From NCBI GenBank assembly GCA_964551985.1, contig CAZKFG010000029.1, forward strand, positions 1-27,709: DNA of 27,709 bases, written 5' to 3'. The notes beneath the pieces are model-generated. The model did not search any database, was not told where the DNA came from, and saw nothing but the letters and a program-made list of their open reading frames with translations. This document shows, one piece after another, positions 12,946-20,765 of this stretch; positions within the stretch are counted from its first letter, which is position 1; every line of letters begins with the position of its first letter. A program made the translations under genes and the position numbers. This DNA is from CAZKFG01 sp964551985. Lineage in GTDB: Bacteria > Bacillota > Negativicutes > Acidaminococcales > JAISLQ01.

Positions 12946-14421
12946 ATGAATATACAAACTACTTTAGAAGATATACAAAAAATGAGCAAAACATATAACT
13001 TTTTACCAGTGTATGCCAAAATTGTTGGTGATATGGAAACTCCTGTTTCGCTGTTTGAAAAATTGATAGCAGATGATATAGGTTTTCTGTTAGAGAGCGC
13101 AGAATCTAACAAAAATTTTGGTAGATATTCTTTTTTGGGATTTAATCCTTTATTTGAGCTTACAGCATATAAAGACAAAACCGTAGTAGATTACAATACA
13201 GGTGAGCAAAAAATAGTAATAAAAGCTCCTATTGAGGCGATGAAAGAAGTATTTTCCCAATACAAAGCGCCTGACATTCCATCAATGCCGCCATTTTTTG
13301 GTGGGATGATTGGTTATTTGACTTATGATACTGTAGCAACATTTGAAAAAGTACGTGGTATGGATATTAGTTCTGATGACAAGCTTGTGCAAATGCTACT
13401 TTGCCAAGATATTGTTGTTATGGATCATTTAACACATAGCTTATATCTTGTTACGTGGAAAGAAGCTATAGATAATGAAGAAATTTTATATAGTACAGCT
13501 TGCCAAAGGTTAAAAAAAATATTTGACAAAATAAAAAGTACTTTATCTGATAAACCAAAAAGCATAGAAAAATGTGCCAAAACCTATCTTTATAAACCTA
13601 AAAAACAAGATTATTGCCAAAATGTTTTAAAAATAAAAGACTACATAGCAAGTGGAGACACTTATCAGACTGTTATCTCCGAACCTTTTGAAAGCCCTTT
13701 GTTATCCTCGCCATTTACTTTATATAGAAAATTAAGACGAGTAAACCCCTCTCCTTATATGTTTTATTTGAATTTTGGCAATAAAAAAATTGTTGGTGCT
13801 TCACCAGAGATGCTTGTCAAAGTGCTAAACAAAACTGTTACAACATTTCCGATAGCAGGTACAAGAAGGCGTGGGAAAGATTCGCAAGAAGATGCTTTTT
13901 TAGCTAAAGACTTATTGGAAGATAAAAAGGAACTTGCTGAACATAGTATGCTTGTAGATCTTGGTAGAAATGATTTAGGTAGAGTTTGTACTCCCGGAAG
14001 TGTTAAGGTTACAAGGCTTAAAGAGATAGAATATTTTTCGCACGTTATGCACATAGTATCACAAGTTACAGGCAGTTTAGCTGACGATAAAGATGTTTTT
14101 GATGTATTAAAGGCATGTTTTCCTGCGGGAACTGTAAGTGGTGCGCCGAAAATTCGTGCTATGGAAATAATTGCTCAATTAGAAAAGATAAAACGTGGTG
14201 TATATGCTGGTGCAGTTGGTTATTTCGATTTTAACGGCAATTTGGACACTTGTATTGCCATAAGAACAATGTCTATTGACGAAGGGGTTGTTACTGTCAG
14301 GGCAGGAGCTGGTATTGTAGCAGACTCTATTGCTGAAAATGAGTGGCAAGAAGTATTGCAAAAAACAATGGTGCTGCGTAACCTTTTGGAGGAAGAAGAA
14401 AATGCAACTGACAATTATTGA
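12946..14421 (+). CDS. trpE: Anthranilate synthase component I
   Basis: Makes anthranilate from chorismate with ammonia supplied by TrpG. 491 residues, normal length. The N-terminal tryptophan feedback site is present (LLESAES, with GRYSFLGFNP after it). The chorismate-binding core follows: GDTYQTVIS, ASPEMLV, PIAGTRRRG, DLGRNDLGRVC, HIVSQVTG, FPAGTVSGAPKIRAMEII, GAVGYFDFNG and AGAGIVADSIAENEW. All match TrpE better than PabB, chiefly through the LLES region and the operon context. ATG at 12946 follows AAGGGGAAAA (12933-12942). Its last 20 bp overlap trpG, so the two subunits of the complex are translated in near-equal amounts. Confidence 0.96.
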   Translation: MNIQTTLEDIQKMSKTYNFLPVYAKIVGDMETPVSLFEKLIADDIGFLLESAESNKNFGRYSFLGFNPLFELTAYKDKTVVDYNTGEQKIVIKAPIEAMKEVFSQYKAPDIPSMPPFFGGMIGYLTYDTVATFEKVRGMDISSDDKLVQMLLCQDIVVMDHLTHSLYLVTWKEAIDNEEILYSTACQRLKKIFDKIKSTLSDKPKSIEKCAKTYLYKPKKQDYCQNVLKIKDYIASGDTYQTVISEPFESPLLSSPFTLYRKLRRVNPSPYMFYLNFGNKKIVGASPEMLVKVLNKTVTTFPIAGTRRRGKDSQEDAFLAKDLLEDKKELAEHSMLVDLGRNDLGRVCTPGSVKVTRLKEIEYFSHVMHIVSQVTGSLADDKDVFDVLKACFPAGTVSGAPKIRAMEIIAQLEKIKRGVYAGAVGYFDFNGNLDTCIAIRTMSIDEGVVTVRAGAGIVADSIAENEWQEVLQKTMVLRNLLEEEENATDNY

Positions 14422-14974
14422 CAATTATGATTCTTTTACTTATAACTTATATCAAATACTCTCAATGCTTGGCGCAAAAGTAAATGTTTTTAGAAATGAT
14501 GAAATAAGTATTCAAAAAGCTGGCGAAAACGCAAATGGCATTGTCATATCTCCAGGACCAGGAACGCCTGATGACGCTGGAATAAGTATGGGTGTTATAA
14601 ATCACTATGCAGGGAAGATACCGATTTTAGGTGTATGTTTAGGACACCAAGCTATAGGGCAGGTTTTTGGCTCAAAAGTTGTAAGAGCGCCAAAGCCCAT
14701 TCATGGTATGTCTGATTTTGTAAGACATAATGGGAAAAATCTATTTTTAAATATAGAAGAAAATTTTCAAATTGGTAGGTATCATTCTTTGGTTGTAGAT
14801 AAACAAACTTTAGGTAAAGATTTGACAATTGCGGCAGAAAATGATGATGGCTTAATAATGGCGCTTGAACATAAAAAAGATAGAGTATATGGCGTGCAAT
14901 TTCATCCAGAGTCTATTTTGACTCCTTGTGGAGATAGACTTTTGCAGAACTTTTTAGATATTTGTAAAGGGTAG
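14402..14974 (+). CDS. trpG: Anthranilate synthase component II (glutamine amidotransferase)
   Basis: Class I glutaminase that provides ammonia to TrpE; such 190-residue proteins can also serve PabB (pabA-type amphibolic use). IIDNYDSFTYNL is the N-terminal signature and ISPGPGTPDDAG the oxyanion strand. GVCLGHQAIG has the nucleophilic Cys, and FHPES carries the His and Glu of the triad. The frame is open from 14330, but the ATG at 14402, preceded by GGAGGAAG (14388-14395), begins the conserved region. There is no fusion to trpD: the protein ends normally, and the next gene is unrelated. It is the last gene of the operon; no terminator of its own is evident. Confidence 0.95.
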   Translation: MQLTIIDNYDSFTYNLYQILSMLGAKVNVFRNDEISIQKAGENANGIVISPGPGTPDDAGISMGVINHYAGKIPILGVCLGHQAIGQVFGSKVVRAPKPIHGMSDFVRHNGKNLFLNIEENFQIGRYHSLVVDKQTLGKDLTIAAENDDGLIMALEHKKDRVYGVQFHPESILTPCGDRLLQNFLDICKG

Positions 14975-14986
14975 TTTTGGTAAAAC

Positions 14987-15014
14987 TTGACATATTTAAA
15001 TTTTATGCTATTAT
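14987..15014 (+). promoter_or_regulatory. Strong promoter of the CNNM-type gene leader
   Basis: Perfect TTGACA (14987-14992), a 16-bp spacer and TATTAT (15009-15014) with TGC just ahead (extended -10). The start site would be near 15021. Confidence 0.8.
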
Positions 15015-15020
15015 GTTTAT

Positions 15021-15214
15021 ATATCAAGTCTAAGGAGATAGCTTAAAAAAATGCAAACTGAAGATGGCGAGACTGACTATCGATCGCGATTTTTGAATAA
15101 TGTAAACTTTGTGAATTTTGGCATAACCGCATTTTAATTAAACTGCGGATATGCCTTTTTGTGTTTTTATGCGGCTAAAAATTAACATCTTAGCTTGATT
15201 TGAGGAGGATTTTT
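15021..15214 (+). promoter_or_regulatory. Long 5' leader of unknown class upstream of the CNNM gene
   Basis: About 190 nt of untranslated RNA precede the gene. The first ~75 nt contain purine-rich segments AAGGAGATAGC (15032-15042) and GATGGCGAGACTGAC (15063-15077) and a possible GATAG/CTATC helix (15037-15041 with 15077-15081). The part after that ends in an intrinsic terminator before the ribosome binding site. The arrangement of strong promoter, compact conserved-looking segment, terminator and transporter gene is that of a riboswitch. It does not match the M-box or yybP-ykoY core sequences I know. Confidence 0.5.
15120..15168 (+). terminator. Terminator inside the CNNM gene leader
   Basis: GGCATAACCGCA (15120-15131) pairs with TGCGGATATGCC (15144-15155) with one A-A mismatch, followed by TTTTT, GTG and TTTTT. 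It lies 47 nt upstream of the start codon and could also stop read-through from the trp operon. Confidence 0.8.
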
Positions 15215-16525
15215 TTGGAAGATCAATTATTTTGGCAAATTTTATTACAATTGTTTTTAATTGCAGCAAATGCCATCTTTGCTTGTGCGGAGATTGCTGT
15301 TATTTCTATAAATGATAATAAATTAGCTCAAATGGCTGCGCAAGGTGATAAAAGAGCTTTAAAATTGCAAAAGCTCACTAGCCAACCGTCACGCTTTTTA
15401 GCTACAATTCAAGTTGCGATAACTTTATCTGGCTTTATGGCAAGTGCGTTTGCAGCAGAGAACTTTTCTGAGCATTTAGTTGAAGTTTTACTTTATTTAG
15501 GAATTCCGTTATCTTATTCAGCATTAAATGTAATTTCTGTTGTGATAATTACATTGCTTTTATCTTATTTTACCCTTGTATTTGGCGAGCTTGTGCCTAA
15601 GCGTTTAGCGATGAAAAAGGCTCAAGAACTTGCTTTATCTATGGCATCGATGGTGCTAGTTATTTCAAAAGTAGCAGCGCCAATAGTATATATTTTAACT
15701 GCTTCAACAAATGTAGTTTTGAAAGCGTTGGGTGTTGATCCTAATGTGGAAGACGAAAACGTCAGCGAAGAAGAAATTCGTATGATGGTTGATATAGGTA
15801 ATGAAAAAGGTGTTATTGATAGTGAAGAAAAAAGAATTATCCATAATGTATTTGAGTTTGATGATTTACCAGTGGCGGAGTTTGCTACCCGTAGAAAAGA
15901 TATTGCTTTTATTTGGGCAGAAGAAACGCCAGAAGAATGGGAAAAAACCATTCGCGGTAGCAGGCATTCATTGTATCCTGTTTGTGGTGATACTTCAGAT
16001 AATATAATTGGTGTATTAAATGCTAAAGATTATTTTCGCCTTGAAGATAAATCTAAAGATAATATTTTAAAAATGGCGGTTAAACCAGCATTTTTTGTAC
16101 TTGATACTACTTGTGCAGATATCTTATTTAAAAAAATGAAACAATCAAGAAACCGTTTTGCTGTAGTGCTTGATGAGTATGGTGGATTGTTTGGCATAGT
16201 TACTATGAGTGATATTTTAGAGCAACTTGTTGGTGAATTTGATGATTTTGAACCGGAAGATAGCCAAATAGAACAAATAAAGGAAAATGTTTGGCGTTTG
16301 TCTGGTGGCGTATCTTTGGAAGAATTGTCTGGAATACTTAATATAGCACTGCCAATAGAAGAATATGATACTTTCAGTGGTTATATATTTGGAAATTATG
16401 GCTCTATACCACTAGATGGAGCACAATTTGAAGTTGATACAGAACTTTTTAATGTAAAAGTATTGGAAATAAAAGACCATCGTATTGAAAAGGCAATTTT
16501 AACACTTCTTGTCAAACAAGAATAA
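15215..16525 (+). CDS. CNNM/CorC-HlyC family transporter with CBS domains
   Basis: A 436-residue membrane protein. The DUF21 (CNNM) membrane domain spans residues 1-190 with four hydrophobic segments and the sequence FAENFSE-like helix region and FGELVPKRLA. A pair of CBS domains follows (about 200-330; IRMMVDIGNEKGVIDSEEKRII linker, then ADILFKKMKQSRNRFAVVLDEYGG). The C-terminal CorC_HlyC domain (about 350-430) ends the protein. The family is linked to Mg2+ or Co2+ efflux and, in some cases, Na+-coupled transport. An in-frame TTG at 15200 lies in the ribosome binding site; the TTG at 15215, six bases after GAGGAGG (15202-15208), is preferred. Its long leader with a terminator suggests ligand- or ion-dependent control. 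Confidence 0.9.
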   Translation: MEDQLFWQILLQLFLIAANAIFACAEIAVISINDNKLAQMAAQGDKRALKLQKLTSQPSRFLATIQVAITLSGFMASAFAAENFSEHLVEVLLYLGIPLSYSALNVISVVIITLLLSYFTLVFGELVPKRLAMKKAQELALSMASMVLVISKVAAPIVYILTASTNVVLKALGVDPNVEDENVSEEEIRMMVDIGNEKGVIDSEEKRIIHNVFEFDDLPVAEFATRRKDIAFIWAEETPEEWEKTIRGSRHSLYPVCGDTSDNIIGVLNAKDYFRLEDKSKDNILKMAVKPAFFVLDTTCADILFKKMKQSRNRFAVVLDEYGGLFGIVTMSDILEQLVGEFDDFEPEDSQIEQIKENVWRLSGGVSLEELSGILNIALPIEEYDTFSGYIFGNYGSIPLDGAQFEVDTELFNVKVLEIKDHRIEKAILTLLVKQE

Positions 16526-16587
16526 TAATCATCAAAATCAAAGATGAATTAAGTCATAAAGATTGTTTTGGAGGTAGCGAGACTCTT

Positions 16588-17415
16588 ATGGAGAAAATTT
16601 TATTAGCAATAGATTTTTCCCTACAAGATGATGTTTTATTGGCTTGTATGGAGAATTTAGGCAAAGATGGTATAAAACAAATAGTACTTTTGACTGTTTT
16701 AGCTGAAGCAGAGCAAGACAAAAAGCAAAGCGATGAGGCAATACAGCATCTTGAATATTTTCGTCAGCAGCTGGAAGCTAAAGGCTTTATTGTATCTGCA
16801 ACTCTACATTGGGGTAATCCTGCCATTGAAATACAAAAAGTGGCAGCTGAAGAACAGGTTGATTTTATTGTCACTTTTTCCGTTGGCAAACAGTACTTAA
16901 GAAGGGCACTTTTAGGCAGTACTAGTATGGAGCTTGCGGGCATAACAACAGTACCTTTGTTAATTGAAAAAGACCCAGAGAGCTTTTTGTTTGCACATAA
17001 TGATAATCATTTTGCTAGAGTTATGATTCCAACAGATTTTTTTGATGATTTGTCAATCGTTATTGATTTTATAAAAAAAATGCGTGATAAAATTGGTGAA
17101 GTGATATTTGTAAAAATTTTACAATCTAAAGAAATAAATCCAGATGAATTTTCCAGTATAAGATTGAATTTTGATGAACTTGTAGAAGAGATTGGTTTGT
17201 TTGGCATTAAATCATCTTATTATATTGATAAAGGTGCGCAAGCAAAAAAAATAATTAAGCTTGTAAAAAAACTTGGCTCTAGTATGATTGTTTTACCCCC
17301 TATAGAAGGTGGTATAGTAAAGAATATGCTATTTGGTAGCACTGTACAAACCATTGCTATGGACATAAATGTGCCTGTTATGATGATGCCGATGCAAATA
17401 GAAAAAGAAGTTTAA
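16588..17415 (+). CDS. Tandem universal stress protein (UspA-like)
   Basis: A 275-residue cytoplasmic protein made of two Usp domains (about 1-130 and 140-272). Each ends with the ATP-binding loop pattern: GKQYLRRALLGSTS in the first, GGIVKNMLFGSTVQ in the second, both followed by a VP beta strand (TTVPLLI; VNVPVMMM-like). Each begins with the usual beta strand (KILLAIDFS; RVMIPTDFF). Tandem Usp proteins often accompany membrane transporters. This one follows the CNNM gene by 62 bp with its own GGAGG (16570-16574) and no terminator between, so cotranscription is likely. Exact role unknown. Confidence 0.85.
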   Translation: MEKILLAIDFSLQDDVLLACMENLGKDGIKQIVLLTVLAEAEQDKKQSDEAIQHLEYFRQQLEAKGFIVSATLHWGNPAIEIQKVAAEEQVDFIVTFSVGKQYLRRALLGSTSMELAGITTVPLLIEKDPESFLFAHNDNHFARVMIPTDFFDDLSIVIDFIKKMRDKIGEVIFVKILQSKEINPDEFSSIRLNFDELVEEIGLFGIKSSYYIDKGAQAKKIIKLVKKLGSSMIVLPPIEGGIVKNMLFGSTVQTIAMDINVPVMMMPMQIEKEV

Positions 17416-17418
17416 TTG

Positions 17419-17448
17419 TTGACAAAAACACATTTTTTCGTGTATACT
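17419..17448 (+). promoter_or_regulatory. Promoter of tRNA-Ser and SRP RNA
   Basis: Perfect TTGACA (17419-17424), an 18-bp spacer and TATACT (17443-17448), about 35 bp upstream of the tRNA 5' end. Confidence 0.8.
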
Positions 17449-17482
17449 ATGCAATACAGCCATTAACATATTAATAAACCTT

Positions 17483-17572
17483 GGAGAGATGTCCGAGTGG
17501 TTGAAGGAGCACGCCTGGAAAGCGTGTGTAGTTGAAAGGCTACCGAGGGTTCGAATCCCTCTCTCTCCGCCA
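17483..17572 (+). tRNA. tRNA-Ser (anticodon GGA)
   Basis: Complete cloverleaf of 90 nt. Acceptor GGAGAGA (17483-17489) pairs with TCTCTCC (17562-17568), then discriminator G and an encoded CCA ending at 17572. The anticodon stem CACGC/GCGTG encloses CTGGAAA with GGA at 17517-17519. A long variable arm typical of serine tRNAs and the T-arm GAGGG/CCCTC with TTCGAAT follow. It reads UCC and UCU. The SRP RNA begins about 18 nt downstream, probably on the same transcript. Confidence 0.97.
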
Positions 17573-17589
17573 ATAAGTCATTACAGTAC

Positions 17590-17749
17590 AGGCTGTTATT
17601 TTTTCTGTCGGACTGCGATGAGTTGGGTCTTGTGCAATGTAAAGCTATGAACCCCGTCAGGTTCGGAAGAAAGCAGCGGTAAGTAGTTATTTATATGTGC
17701 CGCAAGGGTGCCTGATATTATCGCAGCCCGACAGAGAAAATAACGGGCT
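17590..17749 (+). ncRNA. ffs: Signal recognition particle RNA (4.5S-like)
   Basis: The conserved helix 8 core is present at about 17654-17681: GTCAGG, a GGAA tetraloop (17665-17668) and AAGCAGCG. The ends form the long helix 5: CTGTCGG and CTGCGAT near 17605-17620 pair with ATCGCAG and CCGACAG near 17720-17734, and an outer segment GTTATT/AATAAC extends it. About 160 nt, it is closer to the short form than to the 270-nt Bacillus form; no Alu-domain helices 3 and 4 are seen. It binds Ffh and targets membrane and secreted proteins. Its place directly before dnaX is a common Bacillota arrangement. Confidence 0.93.
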
Positions 17750-17774
17750 TGTGATTTTATAATATAAATATCAT

Positions 17775-17806
17775 GCGTAGCCTGCGAGGCTGCGTTTTTT
17801 ATTTTA
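17775..17806 (+). terminator. Terminator after the SRP RNA
   Basis: Stem GCGTAGCC (17775-17782) with GGCTGCGT (17788-17795), two G-U pairs, loop TGCGA, then a T-rich run TTTTTTATTTT to 17806. It separates the SRP RNA from dnaX. Confidence 0.85.
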
Positions 17807-17824
17807 AAAGGTAAAGGTGTATTT

Positions 17825-19537
17825 ATGGAATATGTAGCTTTGTATAGAAAATATAGACCTCAAGACTTTAATTCTTTGGTAGGACAAGAACATGTGCGAA
17901 CAGCACTTAGTAATGCTCTTTTAAATAATCGTATTGCTCATGCCTATCTTTTTGCTGGACCTCGTGGAACAGGTAAGACGAGTGTTGCCAAAATAATGGC
18001 AAAAGCAGTAAATTGCCAAAATTCTCCGACACCGATGCCTTGTAATGTTTGTCCTAATTGTTTGAAAATAAATTCTGGTACCTCAATGGACGTTTTTGAA
18101 ATTGATGCGGCGTCTAATCGTGGTATAGATAGCATAAAAGCACTAAGAGACAATATAACTTTTTTGCCTGTAGAAGGTAATAAAAGAGTATACATAATAG
18201 ATGAAGCACATATGCTGACAACAGAGGCTTTTAATGCGCTTTTAAAAACACTGGAAGAACCGCCAGAGCATGTATTATTTATTTTGGCTACGACCGAAAC
18301 ACATAAAATTCCAGCGACCATCTTGTCGCGTTGCCAAAGATATGATTTTAAACGTCTGACTGTACAAGATATTGTAAATAGGTTGCAAGAAGTAGTTGAT
18401 CAAAGTAATTTTTCGGCAACAGAAGAAGCACTTAACCTGATTGCCTCATATTGTGATGGTGGTATGCGGGATGCTCTGAGTTTGCTAGATCAATGTATGG
18501 TTATGAGTGAAGGCGAGATTGACGAGCAGTTGTTGCGCTCTTTGCTAGGGATTGCTAATAGAGAAAGTATAAGGCAGCTGATTAGGGCTATTGCTGATAA
18601 AAATGTTAAAAATGCTTTAGACAGTCTGCAAAAAATAATTGCTGATGGTAAAGATATAAAGCAGCTTATTGCCGATTTGACAGAATATTTTAGAGGTATA
18701 ATGCTCTTTAAAGCAGGCGCTGATTTTGACAATATTTGTATTGTTGATGATAGAGAAAACCTGCAAAAGATGGCTAATTTATTTTCTCAAGATAAAATTA
18801 TAGCGGCAGGAAAATGTTTGCATGAGACGACAATGCAGCTAAAATCAAGCTTGCAGCCACGCATAACTGTAGAATTTTGCCTTTTAGAACTTTGCCAAAT
18901 TGATGAAATTTTGCAAAAACAAGACTTGGTATTAAGAATAGAACGCTTAGAACAAGCTATAAAAAATGGGAAAGTTGAACTTTCAGTCAACAAAGTTGTT
19001 TCAAATAGTAGAAAAGATGAAATAGTTGAACAGGAAGAAAAACCAAAGCAAGTTTTTTCGGCTATTGTTCAAAAAACAGAAGACGAAGTTGAGCCACCAA
19101 AAGAGAAAAGTATACAAGCAATTGACAATGATATAATAAAAACAGATCTTAGCGAACTAGATAAAATCTGGCAAGATGTATTAAAGAAAATACAAGAGCA
19201 AAAAAAAGGCTCAGTGCACGCTTGTGCAATGCAGGCAAAGCTTGTTGATTTACAAGCAGAAAACGCTACAATAGGCTGCGAAAATCCTTTTTTGTGTGAA
19301 CGCTTGCAAACAAAAGATTTTAACGATACAATCAAGCAGGCTTTTCTGGATATTTATCAAAAACAGCTTGATATAACTATAGTTTGTAGCACTAAAGATG
19401 CAGCAGAAAAAAAACAGACAAATGATAAAAAAACTGCAAGTAAGCCTTCAGAACAAATACCAAAGCAAGAAGAATTGCCTGATATAGTGCAAAGTGCATT
19501 AAATGTTTTCGGCGGGCAAGTATATAAATTAAAATAA
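17825..19537 (+). CDS. dnaX: DNA polymerase III subunit tau/gamma
   Basis: AAA+ motor subunit of the clamp loader; in the tau form it also binds the polymerase core. 570 residues. Walker A is GPRGTGKT (45-52) and the zinc module uses Cys64, Cys73, Cys76 and Cys79. Walker B is VYIIDEAHML and the SRC arginine-finger motif is ILSRCQRYDF. The C-terminal third is charged, variable linker and tau-type domains. ATG at 17825 with AAAGG upstream. A run of eight A (19200-19207) followed by a small hairpin could allow a -1 shift to a gamma-like short product, which is inference. It leads the dnaX-ybaB-recR-bofA set found in many Bacillota. Confidence 0.97.
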   Translation: MEYVALYRKYRPQDFNSLVGQEHVRTALSNALLNNRIAHAYLFAGPRGTGKTSVAKIMAKAVNCQNSPTPMPCNVCPNCLKINSGTSMDVFEIDAASNRGIDSIKALRDNITFLPVEGNKRVYIIDEAHMLTTEAFNALLKTLEEPPEHVLFILATTETHKIPATILSRCQRYDFKRLTVQDIVNRLQEVVDQSNFSATEEALNLIASYCDGGMRDALSLLDQCMVMSEGEIDEQLLRSLLGIANRESIRQLIRAIADKNVKNALDSLQKIIADGKDIKQLIADLTEYFRGIMLFKAGADFDNICIVDDRENLQKMANLFSQDKIIAAGKCLHETTMQLKSSLQPRITVEFCLLELCQIDEILQKQDLVLRIERLEQAIKNGKVELSVNKVVSNSRKDEIVEQEEKPKQVFSAIVQKTEDEVEPPKEKSIQAIDNDIIKTDLSELDKIWQDVLKKIQEQKKGSVHACAMQAKLVDLQAENATIGCENPFLCERLQTKDFNDTIKQAFLDIYQKQLDITIVCSTKDAAEKKQTNDKKTASKPSEQIPKQEELPDIVQSALNVFGGQVYKLK

Positions 19538-19551
19538 AAGGAGATAGTTTT

Positions 19552-19869
19552 ATGTTTGGAAATATGGGAAATATGCAAGGTATGGTCAAGAAAATGCAAA
19601 AAATGCAAACAGACATGCAAAAAATGCAAGAAGAAGTCAAAAAAAGAGAATTTGATGCTACTGTAGGTGGTGGCGTTGTGAAAGTTTTATCTAATGGTGA
19701 TAAGGAAATTTTGTCAATAACAATAGACCCTAGCGCTTTAGAAGATAAAGAAATGTTAGAAGATATGCTTATTGCTGCTATAAATGAAACACGTCGTAAA
19801 ATTGACGAAACTTTTGAAGCAGAAATGGGTAAAATAACCGGTGGAATGAAGCTACCGGGATTATTTTAA
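19552..19869 (+). CDS. YbaB/EbfC family nucleoid-associated protein
   Basis: A 105-residue DNA-binding protein of the YbaB/EbfC family. The N-terminus is methionine/glutamine-rich coiled coil (MGNMQGMVKKMQKMQTDMQKMQ, residues 4 onward). The conserved core follows: GGGVVKVLSNGDKEILSI, then IDPSAL, then LEDMLIAAINE, and it ends GGMKLPGLF as is typical. Family members form dimers that bind DNA and may aid nucleoid organisation or RecR-related repair. ATG at 19552 follows AAGGAGA (19538-19544). It lies 14 bp after dnaX and 3 bp before recR. Confidence 0.95.
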   Translation: MFGNMGNMQGMVKKMQKMQTDMQKMQEEVKKREFDATVGGGVVKVLSNGDKEILSITIDPSALEDKEMLEDMLIAAINETRRKIDETFEAEMGKITGGMKLPGLF

Positions 19870-19872
19870 TGT

Positions 19873-20466
19873 ATGTATTTAATTAAACCACTTGATAAAC
19901 TTTATGAACAATTGAGAAAACTGCCCGGAATAGGTTCTAAAACAGCGCTGAGGCTTTCTTATCATATTCTTGATATGCCACAAGAACAGGTAGAAAATCT
20001 GTCAAATGCACTGCTTGAAGCTAAAAGGCAAGTTAGGATATGTCAAAAATGTTTTAATTTATCGGATGCAGAGCTTTGTCCAGTTTGTTCTTTAGAGCGT
20101 GATGAGAAAATAATTTGTATTGTCGAACAACCACAAGATGTTGTAGCACTAGAAAGAACCAAAAATTTTAAAGGTTTGTATCATGTTTTGCATGGTGTAT
20201 TATCACCTCTAGATGGTATTGGACCAGATAAATTAAGACTCCGTGAATTGGTTCAACGAGTTGGTAGAAATGATGTTGTGGAGGTTATTGTAGCTACAAA
20301 CTCTACTGTTGAAGGTGAGGCGACGGCTGTTTATATTGCCAAACTTCTAAAACCATTAGGGGTTAAGGTATCGAGAATAGCTCATGGTATTCCTATTGGT
20401 GGCGATTTAGAATATGCTGATGAACTTACATTGAGTAGGGCACTGGAAAACAGAAGATTGCTTTAA
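19873..20466 (+). CDS. recR: Recombination mediator RecR
   Basis: Works with RecO and RecF to load RecA at gaps. 197 residues, the standard length. An N-terminal helix-hairpin-helix (LRKLPGIGSKTALRLSYHIL) is followed by a four-cysteine zinc finger (Cys57, Cys60, Cys69, Cys72) and a Toprim domain (IICIVEQPQDVVALE, VIVATNSTVEGEATA). The C-terminal Walker-like segment reads IAHGIPIGGDLEYADELTL. The ATG at 19873 begins the conserved sequence. No strong ribosome binding site is visible, and it starts three bases after the ybaB stop, so translation probably depends on coupling to ybaB. Confidence 0.97.
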   Translation: MYLIKPLDKLYEQLRKLPGIGSKTALRLSYHILDMPQEQVENLSNALLEAKRQVRICQKCFNLSDAELCPVCSLERDEKIICIVEQPQDVVALERTKNFKGLYHVLHGVLSPLDGIGPDKLRLRELVQRVGRNDVVEVIVATNSTVEGEATAVYIAKLLKPLGVKVSRIAHGIPIGGDLEYADELTLSRALENRRLL

Positions 20467-20484
20467 TTATAGAGAGGCTTTGAA

Positions 20485-20727
20485 GTGTTTGAATTAAGTT
20501 ATATTATTTTAGCGATAATTTTGCTTTTACTTGTAACAAAATTTTTTTCGTTTTCATTTAAACTTGTTTATAACGGACTTATAGGTGTTGTTGCTTTGTG
20601 GGTTATAAATTTATTTGGTAGTTTTTTTGGTATAACGCTGGCAATAAACGTCGTAAATTCATTGATTGCAGGTTTTTTTGGTTTGCCTGGAGTAATTTTT
20701 TTAATAGGATATAAATATTTGTTTTAA
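20485..20727 (+). CDS. BofA-family membrane protein
   Basis: An 80-residue, very hydrophobic protein with two to three membrane segments. The C-terminal part NVVNSLIAGFFGLPGVIFLI carries the N-x-x-x-x-L-x-G-x-P-G signature of the pro-sigma-K processing inhibitor BofA family, and the position right after recR is where bofA lies in Bacillota. In sporulating species BofA restrains the SpoIVFB protease in the forespore membrane. Whether this organism sporulates cannot be told from the window. Starts with GTG at 20485 behind AGAGAGG (20470-20476). It is the end of the dnaX-recR operon; a new promoter begins four bases after its stop. Confidence 0.8.
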   Translation: MFELSYIILAIILLLLVTKFFSFSFKLVYNGLIGVVALWVINLFGSFFGITLAINVVNSLIAGFFGLPGVIFLIGYKYLF

Positions 20728-20730
20728 CTA

Positions 20731-20759
20731 TTGGCACAGATTAAAAGATGTTTTATAAT
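20731..20759 (+). promoter_or_regulatory. Strong promoter of the structured RNA
   Basis: TTGGCA (20731-20736), a 17-bp spacer and perfect TATAAT (20754-20759), placing the start near 20766, a few bases before the first strand of the RNA's closing helix. Confidence 0.85.
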
Positions 20760-20765
20760 TAATGT

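Noticed and set aside
15021..15119. Known metal riboswitch (M-box or yybP-ykoY) upstream of the CNNM gene
   Set aside because: The start AAGGAGATAGC faintly recalls the yybP-ykoY GGGGAGTAGC box, but the rest of the core is absent and the M-box consensus is not there. Left as unassigned.
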